DNA of 24,475 nucleotides from Parachlamydiaceae bacterium (GCA_013698165.1 JACCVN010000099.1:1-24475), one strand, 5' to 3'. Counted from the first letter of the stretch, positions 1 through 8,517 are shown. Notes: generated by a model not told the origin, from the sequence alone. Translations and numbers: made by a program.

Positions 1-392
1 GGCTATGGTGTTCATATTTACTGCACAAAAACAACACCCTAACCCGTAGCTGCGGCTGTCTTCGCTGTGCTCGCGAGCCTTTCTATGTGCTGATCCACTA
101 TCGTGGATTAGTTGCAAGGGACATTCACAAAATCATGCCATGCCCACTTCGTGGGTCCGTACTCGTAAAAAATATGGATTCTCTACTAACGCACGAGGTC
201 ATTTAGGGCTATGCTTTTATTGAATCAGCTTAGTGATTCAATAAAAAGCATAGCCCTAAATGACTTCGTGCGTTAGTAGCTGAGCGTTGATCTACAAAAG
301 GCACCAATGATTTCCCGTTCAATATCCTTCCCATATCTGCCGCTTGCAATCCTGCTTATCCTGCTGTTAGAAATGAACTCAACGTCACATCG
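1..392. other. Gene-free left end with small palindromes
   Basis: No convincing gene is seen here. A 79-codon forward ORF beginning near 307 runs antisense into the 3' end of the LysM gene and has no recognisable motif. Short dyads include GCTCGCGAGC at 69-78, TCCAC/GTGGA around 95-110 and CCCAC/GTGGG around 144-157. The dominant structure is the long palindrome at 183-279, listed separately. The stretch may be the 3' side of a repeat-rich intergenic region that extends beyond the window. Confidence 0.5.
183..279. repeat. 97-bp near-perfect palindrome
   Basis: The left arm (183-227) begins CTACTAACGCACGAGG and the right arm (234-279) is its reverse complement apart from one G/A difference (a G-U pair in RNA) and one extra T. 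The central loop is GCTTAG (228-233). It lies about 110 bp past the stop of the reverse-strand LysM gene. No U-tract follows the stem on either strand, so it does not look like an ordinary intrinsic terminator. It does not share sequence with the other repeat families in the window. A fold-back mobile remnant or a processed 3' RNA structure are both possible. Confidence 0.85.
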
Positions 393-1709
393 CTATATCT
401 TGTTATTCGAGCTTGCCGGGATTCTTAGGGGACTGCCAGGTTTAAGAACGTCGGTTGGTAGTCGGTTGTGTTTTTTTATGACACTGATATCAATATTGAA
501 ACGGCGGGAGATCTTCCATAAATTATCACCCTCTTGGACGATGTAGAGGCGTTCTTTATTGGAAAGAGGGGAAACGGGCGCAGGCTTTGCTGCTGCAGCC
601 GTGATCTTGATGGGTTCAGGGATGACTTGGGGTTTTTCAATCCCTCTTATCGGTCGATTTGGAGCTGTTGGGACGAAACGTGTTAGCGCAGCCTGTTGTT
701 GAAAAGTTTGAGGGCGCTCTTCACCTGTGTATTGATGAAGGCGTGTTGCTGCCATTTTCCAAACAGCATCACTACGAGGGCTTTTCAATAATGCTAATGC
801 ATATTTTTCACTGTCAGGGCTTTTCTCCTCAAGTTGCAGCAGCATATTTAGGACATTCGAGTCGTCCAGCTTTTTGACTGCAAATGTGAAGTCTGTTTTC
901 AGCAATAGGAATGCGGCATTCTTGATCCCTTTTTGAATATAACCAAGTAGAAGCTGTTGGCGCCTGGCATCTGATAAATCTTGTAGTGACCGCTGCTGCT
1001 CACTGAATTCGGAAAGAGTCTTCCAGTCACCCTCTAATAGCATTTGTAGAAGTTCTGACTTTTCCACACGGTATTTTGAGCGGCTAAAAAGGGCTTCGGC
1101 GGCGAGGAACTCTGATGATAGAGCAAAAGCGTCGATGAGAGACGGGTCCAAGCGGGTATTTTGTTTTTTTAATATCAAAAAAAGTCCATGGGGAGTTTGC
1201 GGCCAGCGCTCGGTATAAACAAACTGTAAAAATGACTGCCATTGAGAATCTGAAAGACCTGGATATATAGTAATTTCAGCAAGTGAGCCATTGGAGCGGC
1301 GTCCATAGACAACTTTACGCTGTTGTTGCGGAAACTGTTGACCGGCAAGTGCGCGTGTTAAATCGACATGATGAAATGCAACAAGGCTGGCGAGGGCTAA
1401 ATCTCTTTCTGTATAACCATTTTCAACCTGCTGACAACTTGAAAGTCTGATGATCAGTTGATCTAAAGAAAGCATCCTAAGCAACCGGATTGCCGCTGCA
1501 TTGTCATATTCGACTGCTAGCGGACGTAACTGTGTGCCTTCCAGAGCAGGTTTTAGTTCGCAGTATGGTGTTGGAGGTCGCTCATTGAGCACCCAATAAG
1601 TCATAGAGGCGATGAGAAGGATATTTAGTCCTCCACTAACTGCTAAGGCGATGATCAGACGTTTAATCTGTCTAAAATGTTCTTGCTCCAACATAAATAT
1701 ACTCGACAT
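393..1709 (-). CDS. Membrane-anchored LysM-domain protein
   Basis: This protein of about 438 aa has one hydrophobic segment near the N-terminus (around residues 15-40, with the run LIIALAVSGGLNILLIAS), a long helical middle region I do not recognise, a Pro/Ala-rich linker, and a C-terminal LysM motif (YIVQEGDNLWKISRRFNI, about 50 residues) ending with LRIP. LysM binds the glycan of peptidoglycan, so the likely picture is an inner-membrane anchor with a periplasmic reach to the septal peptidoglycan. This is inferred from the domain only. The frame stays open back to a TTG at 1733, but that codon lies inside a repeat element. ATG 1709 is used here; ATG 1694 lies just outside the element and may be the ancestral start. 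Neither has a strong ribosome binding site. It lies downstream of pckG on the same strand but behind a terminator-like hairpin. Confidence 0.8.
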   Translation of the reverse strand: MSSIFMLEQEHFRQIKRLIIALAVSGGLNILLIASMTYWVLNERPPTPYCELKPALEGTQLRPLAVEYDNAAAIRLLRMLSLDQLIIRLSSCQQVENGYTERDLALASLVAFHHVDLTRALAGQQFPQQQRKVVYGRRSNGSLAEITIYPGLSDSQWQSFLQFVYTERWPQTPHGLFLILKKQNTRLDPSLIDAFALSSEFLAAEALFSRSKYRVEKSELLQMLLEGDWKTLSEFSEQQRSLQDLSDARRQQLLLGYIQKGIKNAAFLLLKTDFTFAVKKLDDSNVLNMLLQLEEKSPDSEKYALALLKSPRSDAVWKMAATRLHQYTGEERPQTFQQQAALTRFVPTAPNRPIRGIEKPQVIPEPIKITAAAAKPAPVSPLSNKERLYIVQEGDNLWKISRRFNIDISVIKKHNRLPTDVLKPGSPLRIPASSNNKI

Positions 1710-1859
1710 AGCTGAATCTGAGAATTTGGGCAACGCGAAAGCTCTCGCGGTTGAGCTTATTTAAAAGACCCTGTATTATACTATACAGGGTCTTTTAAAT
1801 GAGCTCAACCCCAAGGCTTTGGCGCAGCCGAAATTTCTCAGATTGCAAAGGGCAGTATA
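1698..1859. mobile_element. 162-bp fold-back (MITE-like) element
   Basis: The whole segment is an imperfect palindrome. The left end reads TATACTCGACATAGC and the right end, read on the reverse strand, TATACTGCCCTTTGC. Both arms then continue with AATCTGAGAA(A)TTT, a CGC..AAAGC stretch and GGTTGAGC, and finish with 25-bp inner arms (1751-1775 and 1784-1808) around an 8-nt loop. A 29-bp core at 1715-1743 is repeated exactly at 13524-13552, and a shortened version with both ends is at 14414-14486. There is no coding capacity, so a non-autonomous element or REPIN-like repeat is inferred. It sits between pckG and the LysM gene and covers the latter's longest possible start. Confidence 0.7.
1763..1796. 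terminator. Bidirectional terminator-like hairpin
   Basis: The 13-bp perfect arms AAAAGACCCTGTA and TACAGGGTCTTTT surround an 8-nt loop. On either strand the GC-containing stem is followed by TTTT, as in an intrinsic terminator. It forms the core of the fold-back element. It would end the pckG transcript and insulate the downstream LysM gene. Confidence 0.6.
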
Positions 1860-1862
1860 TTA

Positions 1863-3677
1863 TTAAAATTCATTCCCTAGTCGTATTTCAAGGGCGTTTA
1901 ATTCTTCTTTAAGCTCATTAGGCAGATGGTTGCCGAAAAGTTCGAAATAGTCGCGCATTTCATTAACTTCCATTTTCCATGCTTCCGTGTCAACATCAAG
2001 CAAGTGGTGAAGCATTTCTTTTGAAATTTTCAAACCGTCTGTATCGAGAGCATCTTCTTTTGGAAGGTAACCAATAGGCGTAGACACAGCATTGTCTGCT
2101 CCTGAAGTGCGTTCAAAGATCCATTTCAGGACGCGGCTGTTTTCTCCGAAACCTGGCCACAGCCAGCCTCCTGAGTCGCTTTTTCTAAACCAATTGACGC
2201 CATAAATACGAGGAAGCTTGGCTGCATTCGTGCGGCCAATTTTTAGCCAATGGGAGAAATAGTCGCCCATATGATATCCACAGAAAGGCAACATAGCGAA
2301 AGGATCGTGACGAAGTTTGCCCACGTCTCCCTGTGCCGCGGCAGTCATTTCTGAGGAAATGCTGGCGCCAAGAAAAACCCCATGCTGCCAGTTGAAAGCT
2401 TCATAAACTAAGGGAACAACAGATTCACGACGACCTCCAAAGATGATCGCAGAGATTGGAACTCCCTTAGGGTCTTCCCAGGCGGAATCAATGACAGGGC
2501 ATTGAGATGCAGGTGTAGTGAATCGGGCATTTGGATGCGCAGCTTTGTCTGTACTTTGCGAGTTCCAGCTGCGGCCATGCCAGTCGATGAGATGTGAAGG
2601 AGGCTGCGCAGACATCCCTTCCCACCAAACATCGCCGTCATCAGTTAAAGCGACATTAGTGAAGATCGCATTTTTTTCTATAGACTTCATCGCATTTGGA
2701 TTAGAGGTGTCGGAAGTTCCAGGAGCAACGCCAAAAAAACCTGCTTCCGGATTAATAGCGTAAAGCTGGCCATCTTTGCCAAATTTCATCCAAGCGATAT
2801 CGTCACCAACAGTTTCAATTTTCCAGCCTGGAATTGTCGGTGTAAGCATCGCCAGGTTTGTTTTGCCGCAGGCACTTGGAAATGCAGCTGCGATATATTT
2901 TTTTTCACCTTTGGGATTTGTGATCCCAAGAATTAGCATATGCTCTGCCAGCCAACCTTCATCCCTGGCGAGTATGGAGGCGATGCGTAAGGCGAAACAT
3001 TTTTTTCCAAGAAGAGCATTGCCGCCATAGCCACTGCCAAAGGAACTGATACTGCGCTCCTCAGGGAAGTGTACGATATATTTTTGGTAAGAATTGGAAG
3101 GCCAGGGTACATCTTTTTGACCGAGAGATAGAGGTGCACCTAAGGAATGCAAGCATGGGACAAAGAATCCATCGCCTAGAACTTTCAGCACATTCAAACC
3201 AACGCGCGTCATTATTTGCATGCTGCATACGACATAAGGAGAATCCGTAATTTCCACTCCTATATGAGAAATAGGGGAGCCAAGCGGTCCCATGCTGAAA
3301 GGGATCACATACATTGTGCGCCCTGCCATGCAGCCATCAAAGAGCTTGTTCAAGGAGGAATGCATCTCCTTAGGGTCTTTCCAATAGTTTGTGGGGCCTG
3401 CATCTTCCGGTTTCTGAGAGCATATGTATGTGCGATTTTCAACGCGTGCGACATCGTCAGTAGAAGAACGGCAAAGGTAGCTGTTGGGACGTTTTTCAGG
3501 ATTGAGTTTCGTTAAAGTTTTATTTTCAACCATTTGGCGGCAAAGTTCGTCATACTCTTCTTTTGAACCATTGCAGTAATGGACTTTAGCAGGTTTGCAA
3601 AGGGCGATTGTTTCATCGATCCAATGGGTTAATTTCTGGTTCTGCTTCCAGTCCTCAGTAAAACCTTCTCTTTCCAT
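1863..3677 (-). CDS. pckG: Phosphoenolpyruvate carboxykinase (GTP)
   Basis: GTP-dependent PEPCK converts oxaloacetate plus GTP to PEP, CO2 and GDP, linking the TCA cycle to gluconeogenesis in the cytoplasm. The protein is 604 aa, the usual size for the GTP class. The kinase-1a motif PSACGKTN carries the active-site Cys270 and Lys272; GDDIAWMKF and FGGRR further support the family, and the C-terminal nucleotide-site region (NWFRKSDSGGWLWPGFGENSR) is complete. The ATG at 3677 has a GGGAG ribosome binding site about 6 bases upstream. An in-frame extension to 3752 runs into the hairpin behind mreB and lacks family homology, so it was not used. The order pckG next to mreB is the chlamydial one. 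Confidence 0.96.
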   Translation of the reverse strand: MEREGFTEDWKQNQKLTHWIDETIALCKPAKVHYCNGSKEEYDELCRQMVENKTLTKLNPEKRPNSYLCRSSTDDVARVENRTYICSQKPEDAGPTNYWKDPKEMHSSLNKLFDGCMAGRTMYVIPFSMGPLGSPISHIGVEITDSPYVVCSMQIMTRVGLNVLKVLGDGFFVPCLHSLGAPLSLGQKDVPWPSNSYQKYIVHFPEERSISSFGSGYGGNALLGKKCFALRIASILARDEGWLAEHMLILGITNPKGEKKYIAAAFPSACGKTNLAMLTPTIPGWKIETVGDDIAWMKFGKDGQLYAINPEAGFFGVAPGTSDTSNPNAMKSIEKNAIFTNVALTDDGDVWWEGMSAQPPSHLIDWHGRSWNSQSTDKAAHPNARFTTPASQCPVIDSAWEDPKGVPISAIIFGGRRESVVPLVYEAFNWQHGVFLGASISSEMTAAAQGDVGKLRHDPFAMLPFCGYHMGDYFSHWLKIGRTNAAKLPRIYGVNWFRKSDSGGWLWPGFGENSRVLKWIFERTSGADNAVSTPIGYLPKEDALDTDGLKISKEMLHHLLDVDTEAWKMEVNEMRDYFELFGNHLPNELKEELNALEIRLGNEF

Positions 3678-3720
3678 AAATGCTCCCAAATTAGATCTCT
3701 TAGGAAGTGAATGATAACAA

Positions 3721-3751
3721 TGCGGCTTGCTGCGTATCGCTGCAGGCCGCA
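3721..3751 (-). terminator. Strong hairpin behind mreB
   Basis: TGCGGC pairs with GCCGCA, and inside it TGC with GCA and GCG with CGC, closing on a TAT loop with small symmetrical mismatches. It lies 11 bases past the mreB stop and 43 bases before the pckG start. The strand leaving mreB continues TTGTTATC, which is T-rich but not a clean U-tract. A terminator, or an attenuator between the two genes, is likely. Confidence 0.45.
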
Positions 3752-3762
3752 TCTACACTTTC

Positions 3763-4857
3763 TTATCCGCCGGACTTGCGTTTCTTAAATTTATCGAGAT
3801 ATTCGAGGGCTTTGCCGGTTCCCAGGCAAACTGCAAGCAATGGATGTTGGCCAATAGTGACGGGGAGTCCGGTTTCTTTAATGAGAGCTTTATCCAAGCC
3901 TTTCATCAAGGCTCCTCCGCCTGCCATGACCATTCCTCTTTCTACTAAATCTGCAGCGAGTTCAGGCGGGCACTTTTCGAGTGTAAGCTTAACGCTCTCA
4001 ATGATTTGTTGGATAGGTTCAGCCAGGCATTCACGGATTTCAACAGAGTTAATACGCTTTGTCACGGGGAGCCCTGCAACCTGGTCACGGCCGCGAACTT
4101 CCATTTCAAGTTCATTACCTCCAAGAGGATACGCTGAACCGATGGTCATTTTAATTTCTTCGGCAGTACGTGGCCCAATCAATAAATTATAGGTACGGCG
4201 CATGTAATTGATGATGCATTCATCAAATTCATCACCGGCAATCCTCAGTGAACGGGATTCTACAATGCCGCCAAGAGAAATGATCGCAATTTCTGTAGTT
4301 CCGCCGCCGATATCGATGATCATGCTGGCGCTAGCTTCATGGACAGGGAGCTCTACACCGATTGCTGCGGCCATCGGTTCTTCGATGAGAATAACTTCCT
4401 GGGCACCTGCATGCAGGGCGGAATCTTCTACAGCGCGTTTTTCTACTCCGGTAATTCCGGAGGGGACGGCTATCAGGATTTTAGGTCGGAAGAGGCTGCG
4501 CGCAGGTGTGACTCTGCTGATGAGTGCTTTGAGCATTCCTTCAGCAATCTCAAAATCTGCGATAACCCCATCTTTCATAGGTCTCACAGCATGGATTTTT
4601 CTTGGAGTTTTACCTAACATTGCTTTGGCAAGATGCCCGACAGCAAGAACTTCGTTTGTCGTAGAATCGACAGCGACAACAGATGGTTCGGCAAGCACGA
4701 TTCCTTTGCCTCTGACGAAGACCAAAGTATTTGCAGTGCCGAGATCAATACCGATGTCATTTGAAAAAACGCCTCGGAAGCGATTAATCTTGCCTAGGGC
4801 CGTGTGGTATAGCGATGCCATTCCCTCTGCCATTCCCGATTGACGTCGTTTGCTCAT
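3763..4857 (-). CDS. mreB: Rod-shape protein MreB (actin homologue)
   Basis: MreB is an ATP-dependent bacterial actin on the inner face of the inner membrane. In chlamydiae, which lack FtsZ, it directs septal peptidoglycan synthesis. The 364-aa protein shows the phosphate-1 loop IDLGTANTLVF (residues 37-47), the connecting EEPMAAAIG, phosphate-2 DIGGGTTEIAI and the adenosine motif MAGGGALMKGL. An N-terminal extension of about 25 residues precedes the usual FRG..SNDIGID start, as I recall for chlamydial MreB. ATG 4857 follows an AAGAGAGA ribosome binding site. The C-terminus is basic (KFKKRKSGG). It is 93 bp downstream of the SNF2 gene on the same strand. Confidence 0.97.
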   Translation of the reverse strand: MSKRRQSGMAEGMASLYHTALGKINRFRGVFSNDIGIDLGTANTLVFVRGKGIVLAEPSVVAVDSTTNEVLAVGHLAKAMLGKTPRKIHAVRPMKDGVIADFEIAEGMLKALISRVTPARSLFRPKILIAVPSGITGVEKRAVEDSALHAGAQEVILIEEPMAAAIGVELPVHEASASMIIDIGGGTTEIAIISLGGIVESRSLRIAGDEFDECIINYMRRTYNLLIGPRTAEEIKMTIGSAYPLGGNELEMEVRGRDQVAGLPVTKRINSVEIRECLAEPIQQIIESVKLTLEKCPPELAADLVERGMVMAGGGALMKGLDKALIKETGLPVTIGQHPLLAVCLGTGKALEYLDKFKKRKSGG

Positions 4858-4883
4858 AATATCTCTCTTTTAAAGAAGCTGCC

Positions 4884-4897
4884 TTGCCGGCCGGCAA
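4884..4897. repeat. 14-bp perfect palindrome upstream of mreB
   Basis: TTGCCGGCCGGCAA is a perfect dyad between the SNF2 gene stop and the mreB ribosome binding site. It is GC-rich against an AT-rich surround. An operator for mreB or the stem of a short leader hairpin are both possible; nothing in the sequence decides between them. Confidence 0.35.
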
Positions 4898-4950
4898 ATA
4901 GTAGATTTAAGTTTCCTATAATATGCCAGGATGTCGATGCAATTCCCTTT

Positions 4951-7900
4951 TTATGTTTGCAATAGTTCCAGGACCTCTTCCCAAGTAAGTTTAGAGATGA
5001 CTTCTTCATCGCAGTTAATAATCTGCTGAACGAGGCCTTTCTTGCGGTTTTGGAGGTCAACGATTTTCTCTTCAATAGTATCTAAAGTGACAAGTTTACA
5101 TGCCGATACAGAATTTTTCTGGCCGATTCTATGCACCCGGTCGGTAGCCTGATTTTCTAAGGCAGGATTCCACCAGATATCATAGTGGATGACAGTATCA
5201 GCGCCTGTCAGGTTAAGGCCTGTACCGCCGGCCTTTAATGAAACTAGAAAAATCGGAATTTTATCATTTTCATTAAAATGTTTTACAATTTCCATCCGAT
5301 TTTTGCTTGAACCATCAAGGTACTCAAAGCAAATTCCCTGTTGCTGGAAATCTTCACGCATAATGTTGAGCATTCGAGTATATTGGCTGAAGATTACCGT
5401 ACGGTGGTTTCCTTCAATCAGTGTTTCCAATAATTCCAACAGCATATCATATTTTGCTGAATCCCCGGGTTCAGCTTTATCCTTCGCAAAAATCGCTGGA
5501 TGGCAACAAATTTGCTTTAGGCGAGTCAATGTTGCCAGAACGTGGATTTGAACGCGATCAAAACCTTCCTTGTTTACTAATTGAAAGAGCTCCTCACGTG
5601 CAGATTTTGCGTACGAACTGTAAAGTTCCCTTTGAATTTCGGAAAGATGGCAGTGATAAGTAATTTCGGTAACCGGAGGTAGATCTGCCAATACGTCACT
5701 TTTCATCCTTCGCAATATGAACGGGTTGACTTTCTTGCGCAATGTTTGCAGCTCATGGTTGGAATGACCAGGAGTACGCACATATTTTTCTACAAAACGG
5801 TCATAGGAGCTCAGTAATCCAGGCATAAGGAAGTCGAATAAACTCCACAGCTCGTCAAGAGAATTCTCAATTGGAGTACCTGTAAGGATCAAGCGATGGA
5901 CTGCTTGAATCATTTTTACTGACTTGGCATTTCTAGTGCCGCGATTTTTAATGTGCTGTGCTTCATCTAGAATCGTGTAAGAAAAGGGCACTTGCTTGTA
6001 GAATTCGATATCCTTCTGCAAAAGGCTGTATGAGGTGATGACAACATCAAATTTTTCAATTTCATTGAGTAATTTTTTGCGCTGCGGTGGTGTTCCATCA
6101 ACAGGAAGGATGCGTAAATCGCTATTAAATTTATTAAATTCTTCTTTCCAGTTGTAAACCAGGGAAGTTGGACAGACCACTAAAGAGATAGAAGTAGGGT
6201 GGTCCAACTTATGCTGCGTGATCGCAATAATCGCTTGCAAGGTTTTACCAAGGCCCATATCATCGGCAAGAATACCGCTTAGATGCATTTGGCGTAAGCG
6301 TTCAAGCCAGCCGACCCCTTCGACTTGATAGGATCGCAGTACTGCATTGATGTTTCCGGGCACATCGCTTGCCACCATGGACTTATGGCCTAACATTTGT
6401 TGCTGTATTTCTATGAGCCTTTCAGACATCGAAAACTCTATCGGCAGTCCTTCGAACTGTGCAGGATCGATGTTAGCTAAGCTCCAAAGAGGGCGCTTTT
6501 CGATATGGTTAGAAAGTTCCGTGATACCAATTTCATCGAAAATACCGACGATAGGGGCTAGCTTTTCCAGGTCCAGGACAAGAATTTTATGGAGCTTACT
6601 GCTGTTGGAATCGTTAGAATTTTTCTTTTTAATATTTTTCTTTCTCATCAACTCGATAAAAGCGCGCCGCATGGAAAGGCATTCCCATAGAAGGCTGACA
6701 GGTGCCCCTTTCAGATGACCTTCAACTGTCAAGTCAACTTCAAAGAAATCGATGCGGTCTGTTTCGCGCAGGGCTAGTTTAAAGTGGGTATCATCGTAAA
6801 CAAATTGGTCCAATAAATTTTCGGGACAGTTAAATTTGACGCGATGTTGATTGCGGGGGATGACCTCTGTCATAAATTCGACAATTTTCTTTTCAGATTT
6901 TGTCACATAGACACTTTGGGCGGTATCAAAAAGGAAATCTTGGAACAGATCATTAATGATCTGCTGTTCTTCAGTTAAATTCCTTGCTAAAATTCCTTGA
7001 GGCGTAACAAAGGCCATTAAATCTGTCAAGGTAAGCTGAGAAGATGCTGCAGGGACTTTAATGTGGTCGTAAAGGAAGGTTAAAGAAGCTTCTAGTTCTC
7101 CATTGAGATAGTGTATAGCACATTCCGCTTCAAGTTTTCCAACGAACGGTAAAGTAACAAATCGCTCCAAAATGTCCCTATTTGACACTTCAGCGTAATG
7201 CATTAATTCGGGCAATGAATTCTCGATGAATGTGCCAAACAAAGGCTCTGGAATGGTAATATTGCGCAGGGTACTGAGGTTGCGCAAATGCCTTCGACGT
7301 ATGAATGAGGGAAATCGATAGTAAATGTTGTTGTAGATCATTCCTGGCTTTGCGCAAGCAAATAATCTTGTGTCTGCCAGCTCCGCTTTTTCAGAGCTGT
7401 TGACGACGACCGTTGGCTTAAGTAAGATTTTTGGCGATGGGACTTCAAGATATTCCAAAGCGATGTTCAAAGAACAAGGAAGGTTGGAAAAGCATAGCGG
7501 ATCTTCCAGAGTTAAAGCATATAATGATGCCATCGCTTGATGAAGCTGAGGGGCATCATCTTGAACAGACCGGCTTGAAATTCGTGAAAGCGAAAGCTCG
7601 TAAGTTTCTGCTAAGATTCCTCCAAAAGCCTCATTGTCGATCAACGCTAGGCGCAAATTGCGCTCTTCCTTTCCCTCAGGAAAACGGGCATTATTCATGA
7701 TAAGCTGTAGAATTTTCGCGCTCGGTGGATTAAAAGAGTTGAGGTTAAAAAGGTATCTTTTGCTGCCTATGTAGAAGGGTTCCTGATAATGCACCGCATC
7801 AAGAAATTCTTCGACATTCAATATATTGAGCGGTTTCGAGCGAAATGGCAATCGCAATGCCAACTGTATTTCCACATAGAAAGTTTGCTCGCCTTGAGGT

Positions 7901-8457
7901 AGCTGTGAGAAGGGAGTCACAAATATTACGGCCAATTCAGCACGATCTTGTACCGGCTCATCATCGCAACGGAAAAATGGGGATTTTCCAAGCACCTGCG
8001 AGGAGCTTACATACTCTTGAAGCAGTTCCTTTTGATATTTCTTTCCGCGCCTAAGTGTTTCTTTGCTTTCTGCTTCCTTAATGGTTTCTCGAAGAGTTTC
8101 CTTTTCACGATCGTCAATATCATTCTTCTTTTCCATGTCGTTTTCTTTGGAATATTCGACAAGAATTTCATCAAAATGTTCCTCCAAATAGAAAAACATT
8201 GCCGCAATATGCTGGCAATCATAGTTGTACGGGCAATCGCAATCTGAATCTATAGTTGTAGAAGAGCGCTTATCGATTTCGATTTCGCAATGATATGTGT
8301 TATCGAAGCTTCCCATTACACTACAGCTTAAACGGACCCCTTGCGGATTGATTTTGACGATTTTTGCCGACAAGATCATCTGCTTTTCATATAGCCCTCG
8401 ACCCTCTTTGAGTATCGTTTGGGAAAAATCTTGTTTCAATTTGCGAAAATTCAGCAT
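4951..8457 (-). CDS. SWIM zinc-finger SNF2-family helicase
   Basis: This 1168-aa Swi2/Snf2-type ATPase translocates on DNA and may remodel DNA-protein or RNA polymerase complexes (by analogy with RapA). The N-terminus has a SWIM zinc finger (C73, C75, C81, H83), followed by about 600 residues of bacterial SNF2-associated sequence. The ATPase core follows: Walker A DDMGLGKT with K738, DEAQ box at 831-834, LTGTPIEN, and the C-terminal helicase lobe with SLKAGGTGLNL and ENQATDRVHRIGQ. Chlamydiae carry a SNF2 gene between mreB and tig. The frame is open to ATG 8526, but ATG 8457 has a GGAG ribosome binding site 9 bases upstream, and the interval 8458-8526 carries promoter sequences, so 8457 is preferred. 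Confidence 0.93.
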   Translation of the reverse strand: MLNFRKLKQDFSQTILKEGRGLYEKQMILSAKIVKINPQGVRLSCSVMGSFDNTYHCEIEIDKRSSTTIDSDCDCPYNYDCQHIAAMFFYLEEHFDEILVEYSKENDMEKKNDIDDREKETLRETIKEAESKETLRRGKKYQKELLQEYVSSSQVLGKSPFFRCDDEPVQDRAELAVIFVTPFSQLPQGEQTFYVEIQLALRLPFRSKPLNILNVEEFLDAVHYQEPFYIGSKRYLFNLNSFNPPSAKILQLIMNNARFPEGKEERNLRLALIDNEAFGGILAETYELSLSRISSRSVQDDAPQLHQAMASLYALTLEDPLCFSNLPCSLNIALEYLEVPSPKILLKPTVVVNSSEKAELADTRLFACAKPGMIYNNIYYRFPSFIRRRHLRNLSTLRNITIPEPLFGTFIENSLPELMHYAEVSNRDILERFVTLPFVGKLEAECAIHYLNGELEASLTFLYDHIKVPAASSQLTLTDLMAFVTPQGILARNLTEEQQIINDLFQDFLFDTAQSVYVTKSEKKIVEFMTEVIPRNQHRVKFNCPENLLDQFVYDDTHFKLALRETDRIDFFEVDLTVEGHLKGAPVSLLWECLSMRRAFIELMRKKNIKKKNSNDSNSSKLHKILVLDLEKLAPIVGIFDEIGITELSNHIEKRPLWSLANIDPAQFEGLPIEFSMSERLIEIQQQMLGHKSMVASDVPGNINAVLRSYQVEGVGWLERLRQMHLSGILADDMGLGKTLQAIIAITQHKLDHPTSISLVVCPTSLVYNWKEEFNKFNSDLRILPVDGTPPQRKKLLNEIEKFDVVITSYSLLQKDIEFYKQVPFSYTILDEAQHIKNRGTRNAKSVKMIQAVHRLILTGTPIENSLDELWSLFDFLMPGLLSSYDRFVEKYVRTPGHSNHELQTLRKKVNPFILRRMKSDVLADLPPVTEITYHCHLSEIQRELYSSYAKSAREELFQLVNKEGFDRVQIHVLATLTRLKQICCHPAIFAKDKAEPGDSAKYDMLLELLETLIEGNHRTVIFSQYTRMLNIMREDFQQQGICFEYLDGSSKNRMEIVKHFNENDKIPIFLVSLKAGGTGLNLTGADTVIHYDIWWNPALENQATDRVHRIGQKNSVSACKLVTLDTIEEKIVDLQNRKKGLVQQIINCDEEVISKLTWEEVLELLQT

Positions 8458-8481
8458 GGGAACATTCTCCAATAATTCAAA

Positions 8482-8510
8482 TTGACACTTTACAAGGGAG
8501 GCGGTATAAT
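8482..8510 (+). promoter_or_regulatory. Consensus sigma70 promoter facing tRNA-Gly genes
   Basis: TTGACA at 8482-8487 and TATAAT at 8505-8510 are separated by exactly 17 bp, a perfect match to the housekeeping consensus. Transcription would start near 8517 and run to the tRNA-Gly pair, with a leader of about 145 nt. The only nearby forward features are the tRNAs. Its position inside the longest possible SNF2 frame argues for the shorter SNF2 start. Confidence 0.7.
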
Positions 8511-8517
8511 TTGTCAA
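8489..8517 (-). promoter_or_regulatory. Candidate SNF2 promoter overlapping the forward one
   Basis: On the reverse strand TTGACA lies at 8517-8512 and TGTAAA at 8494-8489, with a 17-bp spacer. The -35 matches consensus and the -10 matches 4 of 6. A start near 8482 would give a short leader containing the GGAG site before ATG 8457. The two divergent promoters overlap almost completely, so polymerase could occupy only one at a time. Confidence 0.45.

Noticed and set aside
307..546. 79-codon forward ORF at the left end
   Set aside because: It overlaps the LysM coding region antisense, has no ribosome binding site and no recognisable domain.
3707..4192. 161-codon forward ORF opposite mreB
   Set aside because: It is a shadow of the conserved mreB frame; the translation is low-complexity Ser/Pro sequence with no family motif.
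4208..4843. 211-codon forward ORF opposite mreB
   Set aside because: Same reason: it mirrors the MreB codons, and the MreB motifs on the other strand are complete.
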